From Mobilicoccus pelagius NBRC 104925 (GTDB lineage: Bacteria; Actinomycetota; Actinomycetes; Actinomycetales; Dermatophilaceae), in contig NZ_BAFE01000089.1 of assembly GCF_000247995.1 (NCBI RefSeq), positions 186,001 through 250,000 of the forward strand: a stretch of 64,000 bases of DNA, read 5' to 3'. This document shows, piece by piece, positions 1-8,789 of this stretch. The notes below the pieces were generated by a model that saw nothing but the letters and a program-made list of their open reading frames with translations, was not told where the DNA came from and did no database searches. Made by a program: the position numbers and the translations under genes. Numbering within the stretch: position 1 is the first letter of the stretch; every line of letters begins with the position of its first letter.

Positions 1-445
1 GACGCGGCGGCACCGCGAGCCGGAGGACGTCGGCGAGCGACCCGGCGTGCGCGTCGGCGACGGCGCGGGCGAGCCCCGCGATCTCGGGAGTGAGGACGGC
101 CTCGGGACTCACCACCCGCCGCAGCGGCGCGAGCGTGCCGACGTGATCGGCCTTCGCGCGCCGTTCGAGGACGAACCCGTCGACCTCCCGCCCGGAGAAT
201 CGCACCTTGACCCGCGCGCCCGGCACGGCGCCGGCGTCCATCTCGGCGGGGACGCGGTACTCGAACCCGCGGTCGAGGTGCGGCAGCGGCACCTGGACGG
301 CGACGAGCGCGACGGGCAGCTCCGGTTCGGCGGTGGGTTCGGCGGGCCCGCGAGAGGTCGTCGAGGTCGGCGCGGTGGCGGACTCGGGAGCAGGTGTCGG
401 GGCAGGCACGACCACGAGAGTGGGGTCCTCCTGCGCCGACGTCAT
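1..445 (-). CDS. priA: PriA, primosomal protein N' (N-terminal part, cut by window edge)
   Basis: PriA is the helicase-like protein that restarts replication at stalled forks. Only the first 148 or so codons are here, read leftward from an ATG at 445 and running off the window. After about 45 residues of Ala/Pro/Thr-rich lead comes the conserved N-terminal 3' DNA-binding domain, with V-P-L-P-H-L-D-R-G-F-E-Y and R-V-K-V-R-F-S-G-R, where typical PriA proteins have D..F.Y.VP and G..V.VPFG.R. Position after mihF-gmk-rpoZ-coaBC-metK is the usual actinobacterial order. Many actinobacterial PriA proteins are probably inactive as helicases; the helicase motifs lie outside the window, so this cannot be judged. 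The start is divergent from the glgC-like gene (137-base gap). Confidence 0.85.
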   Translation of the reverse strand, partial: MTSAQEDPTLVVVPAPTPAPESATAPTSTTSRGPAEPTAEPELPVALVAVQVPLPHLDRGFEYRVPAEMDAGAVPGARVKVRFSGREVDGFVLERRAKADHVGTLAPLRRVVSPEAVLTPEIAGLARAVADAHAGSLADVLRLAVPPR

Positions 446-582
446 GCTCCGTTTCTACCTGTTCCCACCGACAACCCCGCATCGACCCACCCACGCGGAA
501 CCCCGGCCCGCCCTCCGCCGTTCACCGGTCGTCGTCGCCGCGTGCCCTGAGCGCGGCGCCCCCAGAAGTGGAGACACCTGCC

Positions 583-1821
583 ATGAGACCCCCACGCGTG
601 CTCGCCATGATCCTCGCCGGCGGCCAAGGATCCCGGATGGACGTCCTCACCCGCGAACGCCCCAAGCCCGTCCTCCCCTTCGGCGGCACCCACCGCCTCA
701 TCGACATCCCCCTGTCGAACCTCCGTCACAGCCGCATCGACGAGGTCCTCATGTGCGTGCAGTACCACGCCGTCGACCTCGAACGGGCCGTCGGCGGGGG
801 ACGCCCGTGGGACCTCGACCGCACGCGCGGCGGGCTCCTCGTCGTCGGCCCCGAGGAGGGCCGCGGCGCCGAACGCAGCGGCTTCTCCACCGGCAACGCC
901 GACCTGCTGCGTCGCTACCGCCACGAGATCCGCCGCTCCGATCCGGACGTCGTCCTCGTCCTCTCGGCCGACCACGTCTACAGCGCCGACTACCACGACC
1001 TCCTCACGACGCACGTCGAGACGGGCGCCGACTGCACGCTCCTCACGTACGACCTGTCGAAGAAGGAGGCGGTCAACCACGCCGTCGTCCAGCTCGAGGA
1101 CGGCGGGCACGAGGCCGGGGCCCGCGTGTCGTCGGTCGACTACAAGCCGTCGTCGCCGGAGACGTCGATCGTCTCCACCGAGGTCATCGCCTACGACCCC
1201 GAGGTGCTCATGGACGCGCTCGGCACGCTCCACGCCGCCGACGACGACGCCGAGGGAGGCGACACGGGCCTCGGCGACTTCGGCGACAAGCTCCTCCCCC
1301 ACCTCGTCGAGCACGGCACCGTCGTCGTCCACCCCCACGAGGGCTACTGGCGCGACGCGGGCCGCCCCGACTCCTACCTGCGGGCGCACCGCGACCTCCT
1401 CGACGGGCGCGTCGACCTCTTCTCCCACCCGAAGCGGCCGCTGCTCGGCGCGACGACGAATCGCCCGGGCGCCCAGGTGCGCGCCGGCGCCGAGATCGTC
1501 GACAGCATGATCTCCCCCGGCTGCGACGTCGCGGGCAGGGTCGTGCGCAGCGTCCTCGGCCCCGGCGTCGTCGTCGAGCCCGGCGCGGAGATCGTCGACA
1601 GCGTCGTCTTCGAGGACGTCGTCGTCCGCCGGGACGCGTTCGTCGGCACCGCGATCGTCGACCACCGCGTCGAGTTCGCCGCCGGGTCGCGCCTCGGCGT
1701 CGAGACCGGCACCCGACTCCCCGTCGACGAGGACATCTCGCTCGTCGGCCGCGAGAGCGCGGTCGGCCGAGGCGTCGAGGTCTCCCGCGGCGTACGCCTC
1801 GAACCGGGCACCCGCGCCTGA
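583..1821 (+). CDS. glgC: GlgC-like glucose-1-phosphate adenylyltransferase family protein
   Basis: Sugar-nucleotide pyrophosphorylase of the GlgC family, expected to make ADP-glucose from glucose-1-phosphate and ATP for glycogen or other glucans. The 412-residue protein has the nucleotide-binding L-A-G-G-Q-G-S-R-M near residue 11, R-P-K-P-V-L-P-F-G-G-T and the sugar-binding Y-W-R-D near residue 255, followed by a C-terminal left-handed beta-helix of V/I-rich hexapeptides. It is divergent: the usual E-K-P reads Y-K-P and the G-S-A-D loop reads G-N-A-D, so another hexose-1-phosphate is possible. The ATG at 583 was chosen because A-G-T-G-G-A-G lies 7 bases upstream and the protein matches the family from there. 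It is a lone plus-strand gene between priA and metK. Confidence 0.75.
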   Translation: MRPPRVLAMILAGGQGSRMDVLTRERPKPVLPFGGTHRLIDIPLSNLRHSRIDEVLMCVQYHAVDLERAVGGGRPWDLDRTRGGLLVVGPEEGRGAERSGFSTGNADLLRRYRHEIRRSDPDVVLVLSADHVYSADYHDLLTTHVETGADCTLLTYDLSKKEAVNHAVVQLEDGGHEAGARVSSVDYKPSSPETSIVSTEVIAYDPEVLMDALGTLHAADDDAEGGDTGLGDFGDKLLPHLVEHGTVVVHPHEGYWRDAGRPDSYLRAHRDLLDGRVDLFSHPKRPLLGATTNRPGAQVRAGAEIVDSMISPGCDVAGRVVRSVLGPGVVVEPGAEIVDSVVFEDVVVRRDAFVGTAIVDHRVEFAAGSRLGVETGTRLPVDEDISLVGRESAVGRGVEVSRGVRLEPGTRA

Positions 1822-1843
1822 CCGGCCCCTTCCCGGCGGAACG

Positions 1844-1884
1844 CACGAACCCCCGATCCCTGTGCCGGGATCGGGGGGTTCGTG
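1844..1884. terminator. Bidirectional hairpin terminator between glgC and metK
   Basis: A 17-base arm (CACGAACCCCCGATCCC) is matched by a downstream arm with one extra G, around a TGTGCC loop. It lies between the convergent ends of the glgC-like gene and metK and could serve both strands. There is no long T-run, as is common for actinobacteria. Confidence 0.75.
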
Positions 1885-1894
1885 AACGCGGGAG

Positions 1895-3112
1895 TCAGCC
1901 CTTGATCGCGCGCTGAAGCTCCTCGACGCGGTTGGTGTGCTCCCACGTGAAGGGGTTCGTCGCACCGTCGGCGGTGCGACGACCGAAGTGGCCGTACGCC
2001 GCGGTGGGCTGGTAGATCGGACGCAGCAGGTCGAGCTGGTCGACGATCGCGGCCGGACGCAGGTCGAACACGTCCGTGATCGCCTTCTGGATCTTCTCGA
2101 GCGGGTGCGCCTCGGTGCCGAAGCACTCGACATAGAGACCGACGGGCTGCGCCTTGCCGATCGCGTAGGCCGTCTGCACCTCGCAGCGCTTGGCGAGACC
2201 GGCGGCGACGACGTTCTTCGCGACCCAGCGGGTGGCGTACGCGGCGGAACGGTCGACCTTCGACGGGTCCTTGCCGGAGAACGCGCCACCACCGTGACGG
2301 GCCATGCCGCCGTAGGTGTCGACGATGATCTTGCGGCCCGTGAGGCCCGCGTCGCCCATCGGGCCACCGGTGACGAACTTGCCCGTCGGGTTGACGAGGA
2401 GACGGTAGTCGGAGACGTCGAGGTCGACACCCGAGTCGGCGAGCTCGGCGAGGACCGGCTTGACGACGAGCTTCTCGACGTCGGGCTGGAGGAGCGCCTC
2501 CAGGGAGACGTCCTCGGCGTGCTGGCTGGAGAGGACGACGGTATCGAGCCCCACGGCCTTGTCGCCGTCGTAGGCGATGGTGACCTGAGTCTTGCCGTCG
2601 GGACGCAGGTAGGCCATCTGGCCCGACTTGCGCACGGCGGTGAGCCGCTCGGCGAGGCGGTGCGCGAGGAAGATCGGCAGCGGCATGAACTCGGGCGTCT
2701 CGTCGGAGGCGTACCCGAACATGAGGCCCTGGTCGCCGGCACCCTGCTTGTCGAGCGGGTCGACGCCACCGGTGCGGTTCTCATAGGCGGTGTCGACGCC
2801 CTGCGCGATGTCGCGGCTCTGCTCACCGATGGAGATCTCGACGCCACAGGTGCGACCGTCGAACCCCTTGATCGAGCTGTCGTACCCGATGCCGATGATC
2901 GTCTTGCGCACCAGGCTGGGGATGTCGACGTACCCGGTGGTCGCGACCTCGCCGGCGACGTGGACGAGGCCGGTGGTGACCATCGTCTCGACCGCGACGC
3001 GGGCGTGCGGGTCCTGCTCGAGCATCGCGTCGAGGATCGCGTCGCTGATCTGGTCGCAGATCTTGTCGGGGTGACCCTCGGTGACGGACTCGGAGGTGAA
3101 CAGTCGTGACAC
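1895..3112 (-). CDS. metK: S-adenosylmethionine synthetase
   Basis: Makes S-adenosylmethionine from methionine and ATP in the cytoplasm. At 405 residues it has normal length. The start shows [13 protein letters not shown] with His14 in the ATP site, the hexapeptide G-A-G-D-Q-G at 124-129, and the P-loop-like G-G-G-A-F-S-G-K-D near residue 285. The start is GTG at 3112 with GAGGAG nine bases upstream. It follows coaBC after 78 bases, in a gap holding a TAGACT that could be a -10 box. No SAM riboswitch fold was recognised in that gap. Confidence 0.97.
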   Translation of the reverse strand: MSRLFTSESVTEGHPDKICDQISDAILDAMLEQDPHARVAVETMVTTGLVHVAGEVATTGYVDIPSLVRKTIIGIGYDSSIKGFDGRTCGVEISIGEQSRDIAQGVDTAYENRTGGVDPLDKQGAGDQGLMFGYASDETPEFMPLPIFLAHRLAERLTAVRKSGQMAYLRPDGKTQVTIAYDGDKAVGLDTVVLSSQHAEDVSLEALLQPDVEKLVVKPVLAELADSGVDLDVSDYRLLVNPTGKFVTGGPMGDAGLTGRKIIVDTYGGMARHGGGAFSGKDPSKVDRSAAYATRWVAKNVVAAGLAKRCEVQTAYAIGKAQPVGLYVECFGTEAHPLEKIQKAITDVFDLRPAAIVDQLDLLRPIYQPTAAYGHFGRRTADGATNPFTWEHTNRVEELQRAIKG

Positions 3113-3190
3113 GGGTGGAGCTCCTCACTGGTGGTGACGACCCGGCGGCAGGGCTGAGGGTCGGGGGTCGAGTCTACAAAGGACGCCCGT

Positions 3191-4588
3191 TCAACCCCGC
3201 AGGGCCTCTTCCACGGCGTCCCACACGGCCGCCGAGGCGGCGGCCTTCGTCGTGGGTCCTGCGGTGAGCAGGACGCGGCCTCCGGGGGCGAGGACGTGCA
3301 CGGTCGTGTCGTCCTGACCGAAGGTGACGCCGACACCGACCTCGTTGGCGACGAGGAGGTCGCTCCCCTTGCGCGCGAGCTTGGCGCGGGCGTGGTGGAG
3401 GACGTCGCCGGTCTCGTCGCCCGTCTCGGCGGCGAAGCCGACGACGAGGGGACCGGCGTCGGGGTCCCCGGTGCGCGTGCGGAGTTCGTCGCGGTGATGG
3501 ACGAGCCCGGCGAGGACGTCGGGGTTGCGGACGAGGCGGACGACCGGCGCGTCGTCGGGCTCCTCCTCCCCCGGCGCGGCCTGGGTCTTCTTGATCTTCG
3601 TGCCGACGTACTCCGCGGGGCGGAAGTCGGCGACGGCGGCGGCCATGACGACGACGTCGGCCTCGGCGGCCGCGGCGGTCATCGCGTCCTGCAGCTCCCG
3701 GGCGGTCTCGACGCGGACGACGTCGGCGCCGACGGGATCCGGGAGGGAGGCCGTCGTGACGAGCGTGACGTGCGCGCCGCGGTGGAGCGCCTCGGCGGCG
3801 AGGGCATAGCCCTGCTTGCCGGAGCTGCGGTTGCCGAGGTAGCGCACGGGGTCGAGGGGTTCGCGGGTGCCACCGGCGCTCACGACGACACGGAGACCGG
3901 CGAGGGCCGAGTCGTGAGCGGGGGTCCTGGCAGGGGCGTCCGGGGAGACGGTCGAGTCCTGCCCGGCCGGGCCTGCGGCGTCGGCGCCGTCCTCGAGGAT
4001 GCGCAGACAGGCGGCATGGATGACCTCGGGCTCCGGGAGGCGGCCGGGTCCGGTGTCGGCGCCGGTGAGTCGACCGGAGGCGGGCTCGACGACGTGCATG
4101 CCGCGCTCGCGGAGCGTCGCCACGTTGGCCCGGGTGGCCGGGTGCTCCCACATCTCGGTGTGCATCGCAGGGGCGAACACGACCGGGCAGCGCGCCGTGA
4201 GGAGGACGTTCGTGAGCAGGTCGTCGGCGAAACCGTGTGCGGCCCTCGCAAGGAGGTCGGCGGTGGCGGGCGCGACGACGACGAGGTCGGCATCCTTGCC
4301 GATGCGGACGTGCGGCACCTCCTCGACGCGGTCCCACACCCGGTCCGAGACCGGCTTGCCCGACAGCGCCTCCCACGTGGGGGCGCCGACGAAGTTGAGG
4401 GCCGCGGCGGTGGGCACGACGGTGACGTCGTCGCCCGACTCGCTGAACAACCGGAGGAGGAGTGCCGCCTTGTACGCGGCGATCCCGCCCCCGACCCCGA
4501 GGACGACACGGCGACGCCCCCGGGAACCGGGCCGCGACGCCGAGGACGTCAGGGCACCCGTGGGCTCCGCCGGGGGCGTCGTAGACAT
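3191..4588 (-). CDS. coaBC: Bifunctional phosphopantothenoylcysteine decarboxylase / phosphopantothenate-cysteine ligase
   Basis: Carries out two steps of coenzyme A synthesis: joins cysteine to phosphopantothenate (CoaB) and decarboxylates the product with FMN (CoaC). In the 465-residue protein the CoaC half covers about 25-200 with the catalytic-type His in V-P-H-V-R-I (His93) and P-A-M-H-T-E-M-W at 140-147. Where E. coli has the A-C-G-D loop this protein has L-T-G-A-D, as I recall for other actinobacteria. The CoaB half begins near 232 with V-S-A-G-G-T-R-E-P and G-N-R-S-S-G-K-Q-G at 252-260. Start ATG with GAGGA seven bases upstream. It follows rpoZ after ten bases and is probably cotranscribed. 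Confidence 0.96.
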   Translation of the reverse strand: MSTTPPAEPTGALTSSASRPGSRGRRRVVLGVGGGIAAYKAALLLRLFSESGDDVTVVPTAAALNFVGAPTWEALSGKPVSDRVWDRVEEVPHVRIGKDADLVVVAPATADLLARAAHGFADDLLTNVLLTARCPVVFAPAMHTEMWEHPATRANVATLRERGMHVVEPASGRLTGADTGPGRLPEPEVIHAACLRILEDGADAAGPAGQDSTVSPDAPARTPAHDSALAGLRVVVSAGGTREPLDPVRYLGNRSSGKQGYALAAEALHRGAHVTLVTTASLPDPVGADVVRVETARELQDAMTAAAAEADVVVMAAAVADFRPAEYVGTKIKKTQAAPGEEEPDDAPVVRLVRNPDVLAGLVHHRDELRTRTGDPDAGPLVVGFAAETGDETGDVLHHARAKLARKGSDLLVANEVGVGVTFGQDDTTVHVLAPGGRVLLTAGPTTKAAASAAVWDAVEEALRG

Positions 4589-4598
4589 GGAGCGATCC

Positions 4599-4868
4599 TC
4601 AGGCCTCGAACGGGGTCGAGGTCAGCAGGCCGTCGTTGATCTCACGCAGGGCCACCGACAGCGGCTTCTCGTGGATCTCCGTCTCGACCAGCGGCCCTAC
4701 GTACTCGAGCAGGCCCTCCTGGAGCTGGCTGTAGTACGCGTTGATCTGACGCGCGCGCTTGGCTGCGTAGATGACGAGCGCGTACTTGGAATCGGCGATG
4801 TCCAGCAGGTCGTCGATGGGCGGGTTGGTGAGGCCCTCGGGGGTCGGCGTGGCGGTCACGTGTCGCAT
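4599..4868 (-). CDS. rpoZ: RNA polymerase omega subunit
   Basis: Small subunit that helps assemble and stabilise RNA polymerase on the beta' subunit. The protein of 89 residues has the actinobacterial omega core N-P-P-I-D-D-L-L, then [17 protein letters not shown] and [12 protein letters not shown]. The frame stays open to 4991, but upstream codons give a low-complexity sequence and overlap the preceding gap. The ATG at 4868 fits the family length; a GTG at 4859 is the alternative. It stands between gmk (55 bases) and coaBC (10 bases), its usual neighbours. Confidence 0.95.
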   Translation of the reverse strand: MRHVTATPTPEGLTNPPIDDLLDIADSKYALVIYAAKRARQINAYYSQLQEGLLEYVGPLVETEIHEKPLSVALREINDGLLTSTPFEA

Positions 4869-4923
4869 CTCGTTTCGTCGGAATCGGTGGGGCGGGTTGG
4901 GCCGGAGCCGTCCACGGCCGCTC

Positions 4924-5589
4924 TCAGGGGGCGGCCGTGCCGTCTCGGCGCGAGACGCCGGGTAGGCCGTGGTGGAGCGGTGGGACCGCACCGTCCATCA
5001 ATGATACGAGCTCCTCGGCGGCGCGCCGAACCTCGTCGTTGACGACGGTGACGTCGAACTCGTCCTGGGCCGCGAGTTCGATCTTCGCCGTGGCCAGTCG
5101 GCGGGCCCGTTCGTCCTCGTCCTCCGTGCCTCGGCCGACGAGGCGACGCACGAGCTCGTCCCAGCTCGGCGGGGCGAGGAAGACGAACAACGCGTCCGGC
5201 ATCGACTGCCGCACCTGCCGGGCACCGGCGAGATCGATCTCGAGGAGCACGGGACGGTTCTCGTCGAGCCGTTCCTCCACGGCGCGACGCGGCGTGCCGT
5301 ACCAGTTGCGTCCGTGGACGACCGCGTACTCGAGGAACTCACCGGCCTCGACCATCGATGAGAAGGTGTCCGCATCGAGGAAGTGGTAGTGCTGCCCGTC
5401 GACCTCGCCGGGTCGCGGCGGGCGGGTCGTCGCGGAGACCGAGAGCCACACCTCGGGGTGGTGCTCACGGATGTACGAACTCACCGCGCCCTTGCCGACC
5501 GCGGTGGGCCCCGCGAGGACGACGAGCCGCCGGCGGGGACGGGGGGACGGGGACGGAGTCGTGGCGTCCGTGGGGATGTCGGTGCTCAC
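4924..5589 (-). CDS. gmk: Guanylate kinase
   Basis: Phosphorylates GMP to GDP with ATP. The P-loop G-P-T-A-V-G-K-G lies at 27-34, followed by the GMP-binding [13 protein letters not shown] and the D-G-Q-H-Y-H-F segment, and the lid region near G-R-N-W-Y-G-T-P. Length (221) is normal with short disordered ends. The GTG start overlaps the mihF stop by four bases (GTGA), so translation is probably coupled. Confidence 0.96.
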   Translation of the reverse strand: MSTDIPTDATTPSPSPRPRRRLVVLAGPTAVGKGAVSSYIREHHPEVWLSVSATTRPPRPGEVDGQHYHFLDADTFSSMVEAGEFLEYAVVHGRNWYGTPRRAVEERLDENRPVLLEIDLAGARQVRQSMPDALFVFLAPPSWDELVRRLVGRGTEDEDERARRLATAKIELAAQDEFDVTVVNDEVRRAAEELVSLMDGAVPPLHHGLPGVSRRDGTAAP

Positions 5590-5903
5590 TCGGTGCCGAA
5601 ACGCTCCAGGAGTGCGGTGATCTGGTTGGCGCCGAGGCCACGCACGCGACGCGTCTCGGAGATGCCGACCTCGTCCATGATCTGGCGGGCGCGCACGCGG
5701 CCGACGCCCGGCATCGACTCAAGGAGGGAGGAGACCTTCATCTTGCCGATGACGTCGTCCTTCTTGCCGTCGGCGATGACCTTCTTGAGGGGGGTCTCGC
5801 CGTTCTTGAGGGCATTCTTGATCGAGGCCCGCTGGCGACGGGCCACGGCAGCCTTCTCGAGAGCCTCGGCGCGCTGCTCGGGGGTGAGCTGGGGAAGTGC
5901 CAC
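5586..5903 (-). CDS. mihF: Actinobacterial integration host factor (MihF/IHF-like)
   Basis: A 105-residue nucleoid protein of the actinobacterial type, unrelated to the enterobacterial IHF pair. It binds DNA, shapes the nucleoid and supports phage integration in mycobacteria. It begins [11 protein letters not shown] and has a lysine-rich helix, then the helix-two-turn-helix part with [13 protein letters not shown] and [10 protein letters not shown]. The GTG start at 5903 has GAGGAG six bases upstream. It is the first gene of the gmk-rpoZ-coaBC-metK run, so the promoter should lie in the 129 bases before it, but I could not find a convincing -35/-10 pair there. Confidence 0.95.
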   Translation of the reverse strand: MALPQLTPEQRAEALEKAAVARRQRASIKNALKNGETPLKKVIADGKKDDVIGKMKVSSLLESMPGVGRVRARQIMDEVGISETRRVRGLGANQITALLERFGTE

Positions 5904-6032
5904 GTTGTCTCCTCGGCGAAAGATGAAGTGAACGATCGGCTGGCACGCCAGGTCCAGGTCAAGAGGGGGCCCGCATCCAGTCAGGGTCGAACCTAGCGGG
6001 CGGCGAGGTCCCAGTGCAACGAAGGGGCGCGA

Positions 6033-6497
6033 TCACCTGGACGGATCCTCGCCCGGGGTGTCGCCGTCCGGGGCGTCCGCGGGGGCCGCACCCCCCTCCT
6101 CGCGGGCGATCGCCCGGTGGTGGCGGATGACCTCCTCGACGAGGAATTGAAGGAACTTCTCCGCGAAGTCGGGATCGAGCCGGGCGCCGGCCGCGAGGGA
6201 CCGGAGACGGGCGATCTGCAGTGCTTCACGGGCCGGGTCGGCGGGAGGAAGACCGTGCCGGGCCTTGAGGCGCCCCACCCGCTGGGTGTTGTTGAACCGC
6301 TCGGCGAGGAGGTGGACGAGCGCGGCGTCGATGTTGTCGATGCTGCGGCGGATCTCGAGGAGTTCGGCGGGGACCTCCGCCGCCTCCCCCGACGCGCCCG
6401 GCACCTGCGTCTCCGTCGCGTCGTCCCCCTGCGGGGACGCGTCGGGAGTGTCGGGCGTGTCGTCGGACCCGGTGCCGGTCCCGGGGGCCGCGGTCAC
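6033..6497 (-). CDS. Chorismate mutase, AroQ class
   Basis: Converts chorismate to prephenate for phenylalanine and tyrosine. The 154-residue protein opens with about 45 low-complexity Gly/Asp/Thr/Pro residues, then an all-helical AroQ domain: L-L-E-I-R-R-S-I-D-N-I-D, L-L-A-E-R-F, L-K-A-R-H-G and D-P-A-R-E-A-L-Q. These supply the usual catalytic Arg, Arg, Lys, Glu/Gln set. The tail is short and acidic. The GTG start overlaps the pyrF stop by four bases (GTGA), making it the last gene of the pyr operon, so its expression is probably tied to pyrimidine control. The same type of monofunctional mutase is known from Micrococcales. Confidence 0.85.
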   Translation of the reverse strand: MTAAPGTGTGSDDTPDTPDASPQGDDATETQVPGASGEAAEVPAELLEIRRSIDNIDAALVHLLAERFNNTQRVGRLKARHGLPPADPAREALQIARLRSLAAGARLDPDFAEKFLQFLVEEVIRHHRAIAREEGGAAPADAPDGDTPGEDPSR

Positions 6498-7357
6498 GAC
6501 GCCACCATCGCGCGGACGCCGTCGGCGACGGTGCGGGCACGCTCGCGGAGCGCGGCGACGTCCGGGCCGGCGGAGAGGACGTCGCGGCTGCTCGAGGCGA
6601 GGACCGCGGGCAGGGCGGCACCGAAGACGGCGCGGAGGTCCTCGGCGGTGGCGCCCTGGGCACCGACGCCGGGGGCGAGGAGCGGCGCGTTCGCGGCGGC
6701 GAGGTCGAGACCGAGGTCGGAGACGGCCGAACCGATCGTCGCGCCGACGACCATGCCGACGCTGCCGAGGCGCCCCTCCGCGGCCGCGGCCACGTTGTCG
6801 GCGGTGACGCCGGCGACGACCGAGCCGGCGACGGATTCCTTTCCGCCCTCCCCCGCGCGGCTGGCGTGCTGGACGCTCGCACCCTCGGGATTGGAGGTGA
6901 GTGCGAGGACGAACACGCCCCGCCCCTGCTCGGCGGCGAGGTCGAGCGCGGGGCGCAGCGAGCCGTACCCGAGGTAAGGGCTCACGGTGATCGCGTCGGC
7001 CCGCAGTGGGGAGGACTCCCCGAGGTAGGCCTGCGCGTATCCGCCCATCGTCGAACCGATGTCGCCGCGCTTGACGTCGAGGATCGCGAGGGTGCCCGCC
7101 TCGCGGAGGTCGGCGAGGGTCTTCTCGAGCACGGCCACACCGGCCGAACCGAAGCGCTCGAAGAACGCCGACTGCGGCTTGACGCAGGCGACCGTGCCCG
7201 CGAAGGCCTCGACGCAGCGGGACGCGAAGGTCGCGAGCCCGTCGACGTCGTCGGCGAGTCCCCACGCCTGCAGCAGGCCCGCGTGCGGGTCGATGCCGGC
7301 GCAGAGGGGGCCGTGGGTGTCCATCGCCTCACTGAGGCGGGCGCCGAAGGGGGTCAT
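6494..7357 (-). CDS. pyrF: Orotidine 5'-phosphate decarboxylase
   Basis: Last step to UMP: decarboxylates orotidine monophosphate. The 287-residue protein is the longer actinobacterial (type 2) form, with P-L-C-A-G-I-D-P-H near residue 17, F-E-R-F-G-S-A-G, and the catalytic loop L-D-V-K-R-G-D-I-G with Lys96. The ATG at 7357 has GAGGAG six bases upstream; the open frame runs much further but the added part is low complexity. It is separated from pyrD by 289 bases, the only large gap in the pyr run, so a second promoter is possible. Confidence 0.96.
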   Translation of the reverse strand: MTPFGARLSEAMDTHGPLCAGIDPHAGLLQAWGLADDVDGLATFASRCVEAFAGTVACVKPQSAFFERFGSAGVAVLEKTLADLREAGTLAILDVKRGDIGSTMGGYAQAYLGESSPLRADAITVSPYLGYGSLRPALDLAAEQGRGVFVLALTSNPEGASVQHASRAGEGGKESVAGSVVAGVTADNVAAAAEGRLGSVGMVVGATIGSAVSDLGLDLAAANAPLLAPGVGAQGATAEDLRAVFGAALPAVLASSSRDVLSAGPDVAALRERARTVADGVRAMVAS

Positions 7358-7646
7358 GTCTCTCCTCGATCGTCGTGCGGGCGTCGGATGCGCGTGGATG
7401 CTGGCCGTGCGTGTGCGTGTGCCTGGGCGTGTGCGTGTGCACGGCCGGAGGACTGCGGGTGCAGGTGCGGGTATGGGGCGACCCGAGGCGGTGTGCCGTG
7501 GGGGTCGCGGTGAGGCGTCGTGCAGGGCGGCGACGCGGGACGACGGGCAGGTGGGTCTCCCGGCCGAGTCACCCGCCGCAGACGGTCCGAGCGAGGAGGG
7601 CCCTCGCGACGGACGCGTCGCGCGTACGGGTCGACGGGAACGCCGG
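7358..7646. other. Gap between pyrD and pyrF
   Basis: No recognised gene. The part nearest pyrF carries a GTGC/GTGTGC run. A 72-codon minus frame fills most of it and ends in an ATGA overlap with pyrF, but its product is Pro/Arg/Ala-His repeat sequence with no family. No hairpin or clear promoter was seen. It may be a spacer with an internal promoter for pyrF. Confidence 0.4.
7406..7440. repeat. GTGC/GTGTGC simple repeat
   Basis: Two blocks of alternating GTGC and GTGTGC (7407-7422 and 7429-7440) are separated by CTGGGC. Alternating purine-pyrimidine sequence of this kind can form Z-DNA. It lies about 50 bases upstream of the pyrF start. Confidence 0.7.
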
Positions 7647-8789
7647 TCAGCCGTGGGCCGCGCCGACGACTTCACGGACGGAACCCAGGCCGCGGCGGTG
7701 GAGGGCGAGCGCGAGCTCGTCGCGGACGCGCCTCGGGGCCTGGGGGTCGTGGAACGTCGCCGTGCCCACCTGGACGGCGGAGGCACCCGCGGCGAGGAAC
7801 TCGAGGGCGTCCTCACCGGTCGCGACGCCGCCGACGCCGATGATCGGCGCGAGGGGGAGCGCTCCGGTCTCCATCGCCGCGCGGAGCTGCCACACGGCGC
7901 GGACGGCGACCGGCCGGATCGCCGGGCCGGAGAGCCCGCCGGTGATGCCGCCGAGGTGGGGCCGCATCGCCGTCGTGTCGATGCGCAGCCCGAGGAGGGT
8001 GTTGATCGCCGTGAGCCCCGATGCCCCCGCCTCGAGCGCCGCACGGGCGATCGTGACGATGTCTGTGACGTCGGCGGTGAGCTTGGCGAACGCGGGCCAC
8101 TCCGGCGGGAGCTGCGCGGCGACGGCGGAGACGACGCGCGCGGAGGACTCCGGGTCGCAGCTGAACACGAGGCCGCGGTTGGCGACGTTCGGGCACGAGA
8201 TGTTGACCTCGACGCCGACGACGGCCTCGGCGGCCACGCAGTCGCGGAGGGTGGCCGCGACGTAGGCGAACTCCTCCGCGTCGCCGCCTGCGATGGACAC
8301 GAGCACCTTGGCCCCGCGTTCGGCGAGCCACGGGAGGTCCTGTTCGCAGAACGCCTCGATACCGGGGCCCTGGAGCCCGATCGAGTTGAGCATCCCCGAC
8401 GGCGTCTCCGCCATGCGGGGCGTGCCGCGACCGGAGCGGGGGTTCGCCATCACGGTCTTCGTGACGAACGCGCCGAGCTCGGTGATGTCGAAGAACCGGT
8501 CGAGTTCGCGGCCGTTGGCGGCGCAGCCCGAGGCGGTCATCATCGGGTTGGCGAGGGGGACACGCGCGGAGAGGTCGGTGGAGAGGTCGACGGCGGCGAG
8601 CGCCTCGGCGATCTCCTCCTCCCGCGTACGGGGACGGTCGCCGGCGTCGGCACCGCCGTGGTCGCCGGTACGGTTCGCCGTCCCGGTCTCGGGCCGGCGG
8701 CGGCCGCCGACCGGGGCGTCGGTCCGCCCGTCGACACCCGTCACCGGGGACAGCTCGGCCCTCTTCTCACCCTTGAGCCACTCGAACAT
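7647..8789 (-). CDS. pyrD: Dihydroorotate dehydrogenase, class 1B catalytic subunit
   Basis: FMN subunit that oxidises dihydroorotate to orotate and passes electrons to PyrK and on to NAD. The barrel starts near residue 70 with N-P-M-M-T-A-S-G-C and K-T-V-M-A-N-P-R-S-G; the catalytic cysteine is Cys199 in N-I-S-C-P-N, typical of class 1 enzymes (class 2 has Ser). I-G-V-G-G-V and G-A-S-A-V-Q-V-G-T bind FMN phosphate. The first 65 residues are an unusual charged, Gly-rich extension. The start overlaps the pyrK stop by one base (TGATG). Confidence 0.94.
   Translation of the reverse strand: MFEWLKGEKRAELSPVTGVDGRTDAPVGGRRRPETGTANRTGDHGGADAGDRPRTREEEIAEALAAVDLSTDLSARVPLANPMMTASGCAANGRELDRFFDITELGAFVTKTVMANPRSGRGTPRMAETPSGMLNSIGLQGPGIEAFCEQDLPWLAERGAKVLVSIAGGDAEEFAYVAATLRDCVAAEAVVGVEVNISCPNVANRGLVFSCDPESSARVVSAVAAQLPPEWPAFAKLTADVTDIVTIARAALEAGASGLTAINTLLGLRIDTTAMRPHLGGITGGLSGPAIRPVAVRAVWQLRAAMETGALPLAPIIGVGGVATGEDALEFLAAGASAVQVGTATFHDPQAPRRVRDELALALHRRGLGSVREVVGAAHG

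Noticed and set aside
3113-3190. SAM riboswitch before metK
   Set aside because: Only 78 bases and no conserved SAM-riboswitch core could be traced.
442-3336. A 964-codon minus-strand open frame opposite glgC and through metK
   Set aside because: Arg/Ser-rich shadow of glgC and metK; those genes have clear family motifs and the long frame has none.
7354-7572. A 72-codon minus frame ending in an ATGA overlap with pyrF
   Set aside because: Product is Pro/Arg and Ala-His repeat from a simple DNA repeat; the overlap is probably chance.
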